Positions 1-8,331 of a stretch of DNA of 64,000 bases are shown piece by piece (the stretch's first letter is position 1; each line of letters begins with the position of its first letter). Below the pieces are notes generated by a model that worked only from the letters and a program-made list of their open reading frames with translations, was not told the DNA's origin and made no database searches. The DNA comes from Paenibacillus sp. J31TS4. GTDB taxonomy: Bacteria > Bacillota > Bacilli > Paenibacillales > NBRC-103111. The DNA lies in assembly GCF_018403265.1 (NCBI RefSeq), contig NZ_BOSI01000008.1:33102-97101 (forward strand), in the 5' to 3' direction. The position numbers were made by a program, and so were the translations under genes.

Positions 1-1500
1 CAGGCGATCGAAACCGTCGGCCTGCCCGCCCTGCTCCTGATGGAGAACGCCGGCCGGGCTGTTGCCGACGAGGTGCAGCAGTTCATCCGGAACCAGCCGG
101 AGCGCCGCCGGACGGAACGCTGGCTCGTCCTCGCCGGCAAAGGCAACAACGGCGGCGACGGTCTCGTCGCCGCGCGCCATCTGCAGGAAGCCGGCATCGC
201 GGTCGACGTGGCATACGCCGACTCTCCGGCCCGTTTCGGCGCCGACCTCGCCTTCCAGCACAAGACCGCCAGCCGCCTTGGCATCCCCTCGTTCGTTTAC
301 CAGCCGGATACGCTCCCCTGGAACGCCTACACCGGGGTAATCGACGCGCTGCTCGGCACGGGCAGCAGCGGGGCGCCGCGCGGACGGTATGCCTCTCTCA
401 TCCGCGAGGCGAACGGGAGCGGCCTGCCCATCGTGGCCGTCGACATCCCGAGCGGCCTGAACGCCGATACGGGCGAGCTGCACGACCCGTGCATCCGGGC
501 GCGCCTGACGGTCGCGCTCGCCTTCCTGAAGCGCGGCCTCGTGCAGTATCCGGGCGCCGAGACTGCCGGCGAGGTCGTGACGCGGCCGATCGGCATCCCT
601 TCCCGCTTCGCGGAGGAGGCCGGCATCCGGACGCTGCTCGTCACCGAGCGGGTGCTGGAGAGCCACCTGGCGCTGACGCCCGGCGCCGAGCGCCCCGCCG
701 ACTCGCACAAGGGCACCTACGGCCACGTGCTGCTAGCAGCGGGCACGCACCGGATGAGCGGCGCCGGCCTCCTCTGCGCCCGTGCCTCGCTTAGGGCCGG
801 CTGCGGCCTCGCCACGTGGGCGCTGCCGGCGAGCCTCGTGCCGCATCTGATCGGGCGGCTGCCCGAGGTGATGCTCGCAGGGCTGCCCGATGCGGGCAAC
901 GGCGACTGGGCGGAAGTGTCCGCCGACGAGGTGCTCGCGCTCGCGGAGGACCGCGACGCGCTGGCGCTCGGGCCGGGCATGGGGCGCTACGCCGACGACT
1001 CGCAGTGGCTGCGGGCGATCTGGGAAGGCGCCCGCTGCCCGCTGCTGCTCGACGCCGACGCGCTCAACATGCTCGCCGACGCGCCGGACTTCGCCTTGTG
1101 GCCGAGACGCGAAGCGCCGACCGTGCTGACGCCCCACCCGGGCGAGATGGCCCGGCTCGCCAAGCTGACCACCGCCGACGTGCAGCGCGACCGGATCGGC
1201 ATCGCTCGTCGCTATGCGCAGGAGCACGGCGTGACGCTCGTGCTCAAGGGCGCCCGTACCGTCGTGGCAACGCCCAAGGGGGTCGTGTACGTGAACACGA
1301 CCGGCAATCCGGGCATGGCCAAGGGCGGCACAGGCGACGTACTCTCCGGCGTCATCGCCAGCCTCCTCGCGCAAGGGATGTCCGCCGAGCAGGCGGCCGT
1401 CTACGGCGTGTGGCGACACGGAGCAGCCGGCGACCGGGCGGCAGAGGTGCGGTCCAGCCGAGATTCGCTCCTGGCGAGCGACCTCATCGAGAACCTCTAG
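1..1500 (+). CDS. nnr: Bifunctional NAD(P)H-hydrate epimerase / ADP-dependent NAD(P)H-hydrate dehydratase, 5' partial
   Basis: Repairs hydrated NAD(P)H: the N-terminal YjeF_N domain epimerises R/S-NAD(P)HX and the C-terminal ribokinase-like domain dehydrates S-NAD(P)HX using ADP. The reading frame is open from base 1, so the true start lies upstream; the ATG at 40 falls inside the conserved LLLMENAGR segment of the epimerase. Visible motifs are GKGNNGGDG (epimerase, about residue 33 from that ATG), TPHPGEMARL, and the nucleotide-binding NPGMAKGGTGDVLSG near the C-terminus. The fused architecture is the usual one in bacteria. The gene is alone on the plus strand here and its stop is at 1498-1500. 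Confidence 0.95.
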   Translation, partial: QAIETVGLPALLLMENAGRAVADEVQQFIRNQPERRRTERWLVLAGKGNNGGDGLVAARHLQEAGIAVDVAYADSPARFGADLAFQHKTASRLGIPSFVYQPDTLPWNAYTGVIDALLGTGSSGAPRGRYASLIREANGSGLPIVAVDIPSGLNADTGELHDPCIRARLTVALAFLKRGLVQYPGAETAGEVVTRPIGIPSRFAEEAGIRTLLVTERVLESHLALTPGAERPADSHKGTYGHVLLAAGTHRMSGAGLLCARASLRAGCGLATWALPASLVPHLIGRLPEVMLAGLPDAGNGDWAEVSADEVLALAEDRDALALGPGMGRYADDSQWLRAIWEGARCPLLLDADALNMLADAPDFALWPRREAPTVLTPHPGEMARLAKLTTADVQRDRIGIARRYAQEHGVTLVLKGARTVVATPKGVVYVNTTGNPGMAKGGTGDVLSGVIASLLAQGMSAEQAAVYGVWRHGAAGDRAAEVRSSRDSLLASDLIENL

Positions 1501-1522
1501 AAGACCTCCTGCCCGCAGCCAT

Positions 1523-1558
1523 AAAAAAAGACCGGGCGAGAGCGGGCTCTCCTCGGTC
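1523..1558 (-). terminator. Rho-independent terminator, minus strand
   Basis: Stem GACCG-x-GAGAGC pairs with GCTCTC-x-CGGTC across a short GG loop, and the A-run on its left reads as a T-run on the minus strand. It sits 45 bp past the stop of the small minus-strand ORF at 1604. Confidence 0.7.
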
Positions 1559-1603
1559 TATCAAGTCCTTTCCGCCTCTTTTTGCTCCCGGGCGGTCAGC
1601 GTA

Positions 1604-1717
1604 TTAATGGTTTTGGGCCTTTTGGATCCGGATCACCAGCAGTTGCAGAAGGTTGGAGCGCTCATGCTGTCTTTTGGTGCGAGCCAGTTTGCTCATAATA
1701 AACCGTTCGATCGACAC
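1604..1717 (-). CDS. Small basic hypothetical peptide (37 aa)
   Basis: I do not recognise this peptide. I place the start at a GTG (1717) because AAAGGAG lies 9 nt upstream; longer in-frame extensions have no ribosome site. The product begins VSIERFIMSKLART, is rich in Lys, Arg, His and Gln, and carries one amphipathic stretch (LLQLLVIRIQ). No signal peptide or cysteine is seen. It is followed by a convincing terminator, which supports a real transcription unit. It could be a small regulatory peptide; a role cannot be assigned from sequence. Confidence 0.5.
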   Translation of the reverse strand: MSIERFIMSKLARTKRQHERSNLLQLLVIRIQKAQNH

Positions 1718-1799
1718 GTCTTCCAACTCCTTTCTTCCAATTGCTTCCGTATACGTAAATAAACAGGTGACCCGCCGTTGAAACAGCCCCCGCGGCATC

Positions 1800-1823
1800 A
1801 AAAAAAGAGCCTCTCGGCTCTTT
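1800..1823. terminator. Short bidirectional terminator
   Basis: GAGCC-tctc-GGCTC with an A6 run on the left and TTT on the right. It lies just past the end of the minus-strand gene at 1854, so it mainly serves that gene. Confidence 0.6.
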
Positions 1824-1853
1824 CCTGTTCGGCATCCGTTCCAGTTGCCTTTC

Positions 1854-2153
1854 CTATTGACACGGTCCTGTCTGCAGGTACATCATGCCGTCCTCATGCA
1901 GATGCACGACCGATCTCTTCTGGTTGCTCGCCCATTCCGCATGAGGGTCGCTTACCCGGTACGGGTTGCTGACATCCCGCATATCCTCCCAGAGGCATTC
2001 CACTCCCTTGCCCCCGGCATTGCCGTTATACATCTTGCAGCCGAGGCAGTAGTTGGTCGTATGGGAAGCGTCCAGCCGGACGACGCGGTTGCGCAGACAG
2101 CAATAGACTTCTTGCCCCGATGCGGCATAATTGATATGGTTCGTTTTTTTCAT
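1854..2153 (-). CDS. Small cysteine-rich hypothetical protein (99 aa)
   Basis: No family recognised. The start MKKTNHIN (2153) is chosen over an ATG 12 nt upstream because AGAGAGGTG is well spaced ahead of it. Six cysteines are visible: a CC pair in EVYCCLRNR, a CxxC in NYCLGCKMYN, one in VECLWEDM and one at the extreme C-terminus (GPCQ). There is no signal peptide or membrane segment, so the cysteines probably bind metal or are redox active in the cytoplasm (inference). It is monocistronic, with its own candidate promoter and terminator. Confidence 0.65.
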   Translation of the reverse strand: MKKTNHINYAASGQEVYCCLRNRVVRLDASHTTNYCLGCKMYNGNAGGKGVECLWEDMRDVSNPYRVSDPHAEWASNQKRSVVHLHEDGMMYLQTGPCQ

Positions 2154-2196
2154 GGCTGCTTGCACCTCTCTTTATCTCTCTCACCTGTTTAAACGG

Positions 2197-2226
2197 ATTA
2201 CAGCCAGTTTAATCGGTAGAAAGCAA
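2197..2226 (-). promoter_or_regulatory. Candidate SigA promoter of the cysteine-rich gene
   Basis: On the minus strand TTGCTT, an 18-nt spacer and TGTAAT lie about 45-70 bp upstream of the start at 2153. Assigned by eye only. Confidence 0.4.
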
Positions 2227-2334
2227 AAAAGTGCACGAAATTTGTAGTGCGGCCCATTAATATTTTCCGCGCAAACGGTTCAATCGGCGGCCCGAGCCGC
2301 GCCGCTGGCCGCTGCCGAAAGGAGAGATTTCGCC

Positions 2335-3006
2335 ATGTGCGGCAGATTCACATTGACCACCTGGCTCGAGGAAATCATGGAACGGTTTCTGCTAGAGCCG
2401 GCCGACTTCCCGTACGAGCCCCGCTATAACGCCGCCCCGGGCCAATGGATTCCGGCGATCGTCGAGCACGAAGGCAAGCGCCGGATCGGCCAGCTCCGCT
2501 GGGGCCTCGTCCCATCTTGGGCCCAAGACGAAAAGATCGGCTACAAGATGATCAACGCCAAGTCGGAGACCGCGGCGGACAAGCCTTCGTTCCGGACCGC
2601 CCTTCAGAGGCGGCGCTGCCTGATCCCCGCAGACGGGTTCTACGAGTGGCGCCGGAACGCCGACGGCACAAAGCAGCCGCTCCGGTTCGTCCGCAACGAC
2701 CGCGCGCTGTTCGCGATGGCGGGGTTGTACGACACCTGGCAGGGGCCGGACGGCAAGCGGATCGGCACCTGTACCATTTTGACGACATCGCCCAATGCGC
2801 TTGTCGAGCCGGTTCACAACCGGATGCCGGTCATCCTCGACCCGACGAACGAGGCGGCCTGGCTCGACAAAGCTCTCCGCGATCCGGCGGTTCTGCAGCC
2901 GATGCTGGCCCCTTATCCCGCCGAGGAGATGACCGCCTATCCGGTCTCCCCCGACGTCGGAAACGTGAAGAACGATACAGCCGCCTGCACGCTGGAATGG
3001 CAGTAA
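2335..3006 (+). CDS. yedK: SRAP domain protein (YedK/HMCES family), abasic-site DNA-protein crosslinker
   Basis: SOS response-associated peptidase family: Cys2, exposed by removal of Met1, forms a thiazolidine crosslink with abasic sites in single-stranded DNA and shields them. The sequence begins MCGRFTLT and carries NAAPGQ (Asn32), GFYEW (Glu104) and the catalytic-type His in VHNRMPV (His161), so all key residues are present. At 223 aa it has the family's usual length. GAAAGGAGAG precedes the ATG by a good distance. It stands alone between two terminators. No LexA box was recognised upstream. Confidence 0.95.
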   Translation: MCGRFTLTTWLEEIMERFLLEPADFPYEPRYNAAPGQWIPAIVEHEGKRRIGQLRWGLVPSWAQDEKIGYKMINAKSETAADKPSFRTALQRRRCLIPADGFYEWRRNADGTKQPLRFVRNDRALFAMAGLYDTWQGPDGKRIGTCTILTTSPNALVEPVHNRMPVILDPTNEAAWLDKALRDPAVLQPMLAPYPAEEMTAYPVSPDVGNVKNDTAACTLEWQ

Positions 3007-3057
3007 GCGAAGCGCCGCTGCCTGTCGGGTCCCCACCCATAGGCACACACACCGTAC

Positions 3058-3100
3058 AAAAAAGCCCTTGCTGCCCGTTAGACGGGACGCAAGGGCTTTT
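3058..3100. terminator. Bidirectional terminator between convergent genes
   Basis: AAAAAGCCCTTGC pairs with GCAAGGGCTTTT around a loop that holds a second CCCGT/ACGGG stem. It separates the SRAP gene (plus) from the YyaC gene (minus). Confidence 0.85.
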
Positions 3101-3136
3101 GGTTCGGAACCGCGGGGGACGCGAGCAAGCTGCCGG

Positions 3137-3802
3137 TCAGCTCGACTCCTCCCAGCTGCCCGAGATGGGCGGAAACTCTTCTTCCTCCTGGAGCGACGGG
3201 AGCGGCAGCGCTGTGATGCCCCAAGCCGCGGCTATCGCGCCGAGAGGAGCGGCAGCCGGAAAGCCGAACGCTTCAGCTGCCGCGCGGGTGAACCGGCGGG
3301 CCATCTGGAGCACGAGGTGCAGCGACGTATTCTGCAGCACCTTGTACGGATTACCCTCGTTGCGGTTCACCACACCAAGCACGGAGTAATGGCCGACGGC
3401 CGGCAGACGGCAGCCCATCGACTTGCCGGGCTCGATGCCGTCCGCGGCGACCTGAAAGCGGCCGACCGACTCGCCCATGCCGAGGCACGCATCGACTGCA
3501 ATGACCAGCCGGCCGTCCGGCAGCTCCGCAAGCCTCTCCGCCAGATTCGCCGAATCGCACGGCCGCTCCAGCGTTCCGATCACATACGGGAACCCCGCCT
3601 CCTCCAGCAGCGTGCCGGTCAGCGGTCCGAAGGCATCGCCGGTGGACCGGTCGGTGCCGATGCACAAAAACACGATGCGATCGGCGGTGAAGCCTTCGCT
3701 TCGAATCTCCAGCAGCCACTCCGCCAGGCGGTCCCCGCCAATCGTTCGTCTGGCCGGATTCCGCCCGGCCGGCGGGATCATCGGCGCTTCCCCGTGCTCC
3801 AT
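3137..3802 (-). CDS. yyaC: Spore protease YyaC family protein
   Basis: YyaC resembles the germination protease GPR, which degrades small acid-soluble spore proteins; its own role is poorly defined. Family signatures visible are VFLCIGTDRSTGDAFGPLTG, VIAVDACLG, and GNPYKVLQNTSLHLVLQMA. The 221-aa length is typical, with a divergent N-terminal tail (about 25 residues) and an acidic C-terminal tail. The ATG at 3802 has GAGGAGG upstream. The gene follows the acyltransferase gene with a 56-bp gap. Its presence points to a spore-forming host. Confidence 0.9.
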   Translation of the reverse strand: MEHGEAPMIPPAGRNPARRTIGGDRLAEWLLEIRSEGFTADRIVFLCIGTDRSTGDAFGPLTGTLLEEAGFPYVIGTLERPCDSANLAERLAELPDGRLVIAVDACLGMGESVGRFQVAADGIEPGKSMGCRLPAVGHYSVLGVVNRNEGNPYKVLQNTSLHLVLQMARRFTRAAAEAFGFPAAAPLGAIAAAWGITALPLPSLQEEEEFPPISGSWEESS

Positions 3803-3858
3803 ACTCGTCCTCCTCTACAGGCGGCATGCCGCAAGCGGCGTGCTTTACCTTTTGCGTT

Positions 3859-4923
3859 TTATTTGCCGAACAGAATCCAGGCTCCCTTCCACTTGCGCAG
3901 CAGGAAGACCAGCAGCCAAGGGACCGTGAAGATCATGACGCCCGCTCCGATTGTGGAGAGGTGGTAAGCCAGCGTATCGCTCGGATAGGTCCAGTTGCGA
4001 CGCCAGAGTGAGAGCAGCGCCGGATGGGTGAAGTAGATGCCGAAGGCGGCCGTTCCCATCGACGTCAGCACCGCTGCAAGACGGGGAGTGCCGCGCAGCA
4101 CCTTGGCCGAGATCCAAAGCAGGCTGAGTCCCATGGCAACCGCGTAGCCGTTGAACAAGATCTCCATCGGCAGCGAGCCGAAGTTGATGCGGTTCTGGCT
4201 CAGCACGAACAACAGCGCGAACGAATAGCCGATCAACAGGGCGAGTCCGAGCACCCACCATAGATGACGTTCACCCGCACGCTGGAACCGCTCGTAATTC
4301 ATGCCGATCCAGCCGCCGATGGCGAAGATGCCCGCGTATGTACCGAGAATGGTGGCCGGATGCTGCACCGGGTGGAACCAGTGGTGATAAATATAAAAGC
4401 CGATTTGCGCCGCGAGTCCGATCCAGATCAGGTTCCTCGCAAACCAGCTCCACCGGTCAGCAAGCGCCATAATGAGCGGGAAGATCAGGTAGAACTGAAG
4501 AATAAGCACGATGAAGTACAGGTGATAGCTCGTGTCGGCCCACTTGAGCGCGTTCAGGAAGAACGGCCAATCGATCTTGATGTCGTGCCAGTTGAAATTG
4601 GGTGTCCACTGGTTGAACACATAGTAGAAGAACGACCAGATCAGATAAGGAACAAGGATATACTGAATCCGTTTCCGGTAGAAGCTCAACGCTTCCTTCC
4701 AACTCCAGGCCCCGCTGTACCGGTAGAACAGCACAAGGCCGCTCAGCAAAATAAAGATGGGAACCGCAAAGTTGCTCAGTTTGTTTACGATCAAATAGAG
4801 AATCTGGGAACGACTGCCGAGAGGAATCTCTACCGTCGTTTCCGAAGTGGCATGGATCATCAGGACAGCCATGATGGCGAACGCCCGCACGATGTCCAGT
4901 TCCAGAATTCTTGGTTTTCTCAT
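3859..4923 (-). CDS. Membrane acyltransferase (acyltransferase 3 / OafA-YrhL family)
   Basis: An integral membrane enzyme that transfers acyl groups, usually acetyl, to cell-surface glycans. The 354-aa product has about ten hydrophobic segments. The first holds the family's key pattern, LDIVRAFAIMAVLMIHATSE, with His24 as the likely catalytic residue. Further motifs are FNWHDIKIDWPFFLNALKW and ASYHLYFIVLILQFYLIFPL-type segments. It lacks the SGNH extension seen in longer OafA proteins. The ribosome site GGAGGAG is unusually far upstream of the ATG at 4923, so expression may be low or the start slightly different. Substrate unknown. Confidence 0.88.
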   Translation of the reverse strand: MRKPRILELDIVRAFAIMAVLMIHATSETTVEIPLGSRSQILYLIVNKLSNFAVPIFILLSGLVLFYRYSGAWSWKEALSFYRKRIQYILVPYLIWSFFYYVFNQWTPNFNWHDIKIDWPFFLNALKWADTSYHLYFIVLILQFYLIFPLIMALADRWSWFARNLIWIGLAAQIGFYIYHHWFHPVQHPATILGTYAGIFAIGGWIGMNYERFQRAGERHLWWVLGLALLIGYSFALLFVLSQNRINFGSLPMEILFNGYAVAMGLSLLWISAKVLRGTPRLAAVLTSMGTAAFGIYFTHPALLSLWRRNWTYPSDTLAYHLSTIGAGVMIFTVPWLLVFLLRKWKGAWILFGK

Positions 4924-5117
4924 GTTGGTGGGGAACTCCTCCTCCTGCTTGTCCGAACAATCGGGTCGGTACGGCCGCCGGCCGTATCCAGTACAAGAAT
5001 ACCGTATATTCCCGAATCATGCCACGGCTAATTGCCCGCGCAGCGGGGGTATAGCGGCGAACGCTTGGAACGGCGAATATTGCTGTCACCTGTTCGAACG
5101 GCCGGAGCGTGCCGGTT

Positions 5118-5160
5118 GACAGTAAAAACGGAGCCCCGCCGGAGCTCCGTTTTTACTGTC
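5118..5160. terminator. Strong bidirectional terminator
   Basis: A near-perfect 17-bp stem (GACAGTAAAAACGGAGC with its complement) around a GC-rich loop, with A5 and T5 tracts built into the arms. It ends the minus-strand DUF1540 transcript. Confidence 0.88.
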
Positions 5161-5203
5161 CCGCCTGCGGCGGGCTGCCGAGGGCCGCTGCCCGAGCCGG
5201 CCG

Positions 5204-5422
5204 CTAGTGGCCGCGCTCTTCAAAGGTGTGGCAGCAAGTGTCGCGCGTATCCTCTGCGTGGTCGGTATGCGACGTGTCGTACTGCTGGCCGCCTTTCTGC
5301 TGCGGCAGCGAAGCCCCTGCATGCCGGTCGATCTCGATCATGATCACTTCGGCACTGCAGTTGTTGCCTTCTTCCCAATACTCGCAATTGTCTACACTGC
5401 ATTTGACCTGTGGATTTGTCAT
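5204..5422 (-). CDS. DUF1540 domain protein (72 aa)
   Basis: A small protein of a spore-former family with unknown function. The N-terminal half shows the DUF1540 cysteine pattern, VKCSVDNCEYWEEGNNCSA, followed by AEVIMIEID and a His/Asp/Thr-rich tail that ends in DTCCHTFEERGH. That spacing suggests a small metal-binding fold. The start MTNPQVKC has GAGGTGATC just upstream; a longer open frame exists but has no ribosome site. The gene lies 40 bp downstream of the HAD hydrolase and may share its transcript, ending at the strong terminator at 5118. Confidence 0.88.
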   Translation of the reverse strand: MTNPQVKCSVDNCEYWEEGNNCSAEVIMIEIDRHAGASLPQQKGGQQYDTSHTDHAEDTRDTCCHTFEERGH

Positions 5423-5462
5423 GTCGATCACCTCGGTATTGTTTACCCGCCCATCCGGGCGG

Positions 5463-6131
5463 CTAAACAAGCCCGCGGCCGAGCCGCTCCAGCAGCTCGG
5501 AGAGGGGAACGTCCGCCAGGGAAGACAGCCGGTGGTCGACGGCGTCAAACAACAGCGCTTCCGTGACCGTGTTGGGAACGATGACGCAGCACATGCCTGC
5601 CGCCTTGGCCGCCTTGGCGCCGTTCGGAGAGTCCTCGAAGGCGACCGCTTCCTCCGGCCGGACCCCGAGATCCTCAAGCGCTCTCTGGTACAGATACGGG
5701 GCCGGCTTCACCTTGGGGACGTCCTCCTTGGTGCGGATCGTCTCGAAATACGGAGTCAGCCCGAACCGGTCGAGATGGCTGACGACCCACTCCCGACCGG
5801 AGCTCGACGCAAGTCCGACCCGCAGTCCCTGCGCCCGGGCATCCCGCAGCACCTGCTCCACGCCCGGGCGTACCTGCTCTTCGCCCGCCCGGCGGTCGTA
5901 ATACTGGCGGCGTAGCGCCCGCAGCTCCTGCCTGTCCAGCGTCCGTCCAACCTGCTGCTCCAGGTAGGCGTACGGATCAAACACGCTTGCGTCGGTGCCG
6001 ATCAGCTTGCTCCATTCCGATAGCGGCATATCCGCGCCGTAGCTCTGGCAGAGCTCCCGGAACGCCTCGAATTCATGCGTCTCCGAATCGAAAATCAAGC
6101 CGTCGAAGTCAAACACGATCGCTTTTATCAC
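5463..6131 (-). CDS. HAD-IA family hydrolase (beta-phosphoglucomutase-like phosphatase)
   Basis: A soluble haloacid-dehalogenase phosphatase or phosphomutase. All four motifs are visible: motif I DFDGLIFDSE (nucleophile Asp8, acid/base Asp10), motif II LASSS, motif III Lys in VPKVKPAPYLYQ, and motif IV FEDSPNG. A helical cap (residues about 17-85) places it in subclass IA. At 222 aa it matches the beta-PGM/YhcW group, but the substrate cannot be told from sequence. It leads into the DUF1540 gene. Confidence 0.9.
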   Translation of the reverse strand: MIKAIVFDFDGLIFDSETHEFEAFRELCQSYGADMPLSEWSKLIGTDASVFDPYAYLEQQVGRTLDRQELRALRRQYYDRRAGEEQVRPGVEQVLRDARAQGLRVGLASSSGREWVVSHLDRFGLTPYFETIRTKEDVPKVKPAPYLYQRALEDLGVRPEEAVAFEDSPNGAKAAKAAGMCCVIVPNTVTEALLFDAVDHRLSSLADVPLSELLERLGRGLV

Positions 6132-6491
6132 AGGGACCCCTCCACTCGCTGGTTCTGTCTTCTCTGCTTCATCTTAGCAGATGGGCCCGCCGCTGTCTTG
6201 TCCCGGCGGGCCATAGACCCGGCGGCTCCCAGAGGCTGTCCCGCGTCTTTGCGGCCACGCCAACCAAGCCCCTGGCGCTGAGCGCGGGGCTGGTAGTATG
6301 CTGCAGTTTCCGCTGACGAGGGGGCCAGGCAGGTCCGCTGCACATTCCATGAGGCCGACGCAGGGCTGGATGCCATGAGCGTTCCTTTTGCACGCCGGAA
6401 CGCGGCATCTGTCCCTGCCGCTCTCCGAGACGGATGGCTGGCAAAAAACGAGCGTAATCGACGGAAACGTCCGTCTCAAGCGGCGTTTCCG
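6132..6491. other. Intergenic region, no gene seen
   Basis: About 360 bp. It holds a GC-rich hairpin (GCCCGCCG/CGGCGGGC, about 6184-6211) without a T-run, and an inverted repeat GACGGAAACG/CGTTTCCGTC (6460-6493) directly after the minus-strand DUF2188 stop, which may act as that gene's terminator since a T6 run follows 12 nt later. Open frames here lack ribosome sites and codon bias. Confidence 0.5.
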
Positions 6492-6716
6492 TCACCCTTT
6501 CGGCGGATAAGGGTCGTGGCCATGGCTGTCCTTCTCGCGGATCACGCCGTGCCGGTCATGAATGACGAGCTCCGACTTCTCCTCCTTGCTGCGTTCGCGG
6601 GCGGCGTCAACCGCTTCCTGCTTGGTCTTCGTCACCTGCTCGGGCTTGCTCTTGTTCTCGCTTTTGACGGCCCAATCCCCGTCGTGGGGCACAACATGCT
6701 GGTTGTTCGGTCTCAT
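6492..6716 (-). CDS. DUF2188 domain protein (74 aa)
   Basis: Small soluble protein of the DUF2188 family, with no established function. The sequence follows the family plan closely: an N-terminal HVVPHDGDWAVKSE strand-rich part, a Lys/Gln-rich helix with QEAVDAARERSK, then SELVIHDRHGVIREKDSHG and the terminal DPYPPKG. GGGAGGTG lies just ahead of the ATG at 6716. It follows the AGE-family gene by 21 bp on the same strand and is likely co-transcribed with it. Confidence 0.88.
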   Translation of the reverse strand: MRPNNQHVVPHDGDWAVKSENKSKPEQVTKTKQEAVDAARERSKEEKSELVIHDRHGVIREKDSHGHDPYPPKG

Positions 6717-6737
6717 GCGGGCACCTCCCTTTTTCCC

Positions 6738-8051
6738 CTACTTACCCAATCCGGGACGGATTGAACGCGCGGGAGGAAGCAAGGGGCCCCCTCCTTCCAG
6801 CAGCTCCAACAGGAGCAGCACATTGCGGATGATGTGGTACGGGTCCTTCACCGGAAGCGCGACGACCTTTTCCTCCGGCCGCCCCTCTCGGTCCCGAATT
6901 TGGATCCACTCCCCCACCTCCGGATCGGGATTCGGGAAGGTGGCGAACGTGTACGCGTGAGTCTTTTCGTACCAGCCGAGCAGCTCCTCGTCGCCGGTCA
7001 GCCGGTACCCGAGGAGCGACGTGTATAGAGCTTCCGAGTGCACCCACCACAGCTTGCTTTCCCACGTGTCACGGACGTTGCGCTCAAAGGCGCCCTCGCC
7101 GACGGCCCCTCTCGGCGGCCCGCCCTCCAGATCAACATAGTGGAGAAGCCCGCCGTTCTCCTCATCCCAGCCCGCAGCGAAAGCTGCCTTGGCCACGCGG
7201 ACAGCCTGGCTGATGCGTTCCCGGCTCCCGATCCGCAGCGCCTGGTGCATCACGAACCACATATCCTCGATCGTATGCCCCGGGTTCACGTGCCGAGTCA
7301 GCATCCGCGTCCGGTCCACCGTACCGTCCGCCAGCAGCACCTCGGCCAGCAGGCCGTCCGGCTGGACGAACGTATCCAGGATATCTTCCATGTACGCGGT
7401 CGCCCGGTCCGTCGTTCCGGCCGCTCGCGGATGACCCAACGCTTCTGCCGCCTCGGCCAGCACCTGTGCCGTATTGAGCATGATCATCGGCAGCGAGTGA
7501 GCTCTGCACCCGTCTGGAAGCAGATAGGGCTCCGTCCTCGCTTCCCCCGCCGCTATTCTCGCTTCCATGCGATCGAACAGCCGGAACGCCTTCTCCAGCA
7601 CCTCCGTGTCCCGGGCTTCCTTGGCATATTCGGCGAACCCCATCAGGACGAAGGCGTCCACGAAGATGCTCGTGTCATAGCCTCTCCCCGGCAGCGACTC
7701 CTTCTTATCTCCTTCTTCCGTCAGCAGGAACGCGCAGTTGCCGTTCGCGAGGAAAGCATACCGGTTCAAAAACTCGATGGTCAGCCTGGCGTGCCCAAGC
7801 AGCTCTTCTCGACTGTACGGCAGCGCGTACCGTCCGGTCATCCCGGCCAGCTTGGCCAGCAGCCAGACGAACCTGCCCTGGGACCAGACATATTTGTCCG
7901 TGCTCACCCTCCGGCTGCCGTCGTTGGAATAGCAAGTATAGACGCCTCCGCGAATGCGATCCAGCGCCCCGTCCAGCCAGAACGGCAGCAGCTGTCCGGT
8001 CAGATGGTCCCGGTAAAAGGCCGCCTGCTCCTTCGTGTTCGTCCCTTTCAT
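6738..8051 (-). CDS. AGE family epimerase/isomerase (N-acylglucosamine 2-epimerase fold)
   Basis: Sugar epimerase or isomerase of the (alpha/alpha)6-barrel AGE superfamily (N-acylglucosamine 2-epimerase, cellobiose epimerase, mannose isomerase). I use the ATG at 8051 (MKGTNTKEQ), which lies 7 nt after GGGGAG, rather than earlier in-frame codons. The product is 437 aa. Typical features are GGVYTCYSNDG, KYVWSQGRFVWLLAKL (Arg/Trp near the active site), HVNPGHTIEDMWFV (conserved His) and KLWWVHSEAL (His). Substrate unknown. No signal peptide, so it acts in the cytoplasm. Confidence 0.88.
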   Translation of the reverse strand: MKGTNTKEQAAFYRDHLTGQLLPFWLDGALDRIRGGVYTCYSNDGSRRVSTDKYVWSQGRFVWLLAKLAGMTGRYALPYSREELLGHARLTIEFLNRYAFLANGNCAFLLTEEGDKKESLPGRGYDTSIFVDAFVLMGFAEYAKEARDTEVLEKAFRLFDRMEARIAAGEARTEPYLLPDGCRAHSLPMIMLNTAQVLAEAAEALGHPRAAGTTDRATAYMEDILDTFVQPDGLLAEVLLADGTVDRTRMLTRHVNPGHTIEDMWFVMHQALRIGSRERISQAVRVAKAAFAAGWDEENGGLLHYVDLEGGPPRGAVGEGAFERNVRDTWESKLWWVHSEALYTSLLGYRLTGDEELLGWYEKTHAYTFATFPNPDPEVGEWIQIRDREGRPEEKVVALPVKDPYHIIRNVLLLLELLEGGGPLLPPARSIRPGLGK

Positions 8052-8196
8052 CTTCATGCTCCCCTTTCTTCTCCTGGATTCGTCCGCTCTACCTTCGGCA
8101 GCGCTTTCAAGAATTCCTGCCTTTGGCCCGTCTCCCGCCGGCCCGCCGAACGGAAACTCATAGAATAAGCCGGTGGCGGACATCTCCGACTCCGGC

Positions 8197-8231
8197 AAAA
8201 AAGGAAGCCGACCGGCGCGCCTCTCCGGTCG
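8197..8231 (-). terminator. Rho-independent terminator of the globin-coupled sensor gene
   Basis: CGACCGG/CCGGTCG stem followed on the minus strand by a T6 run, 100 bp past the stop at 8332. Confidence 0.65.
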
Positions 8232-8331
8232 ACGTATTGGTGGGAACCGTTCAACAGCCCGGCTTGAGACGGATGCCTCGCCGACCGTCTTGCCGTCCTG
8301 CCGAGGGCTTTGCCCACCGGTTCGCTTCAGC

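Noticed and set aside
6183..6212. GC-rich hairpin after the HAD gene start as a terminator
   Set aside because: No T-run on either strand and no gene ends beside it.
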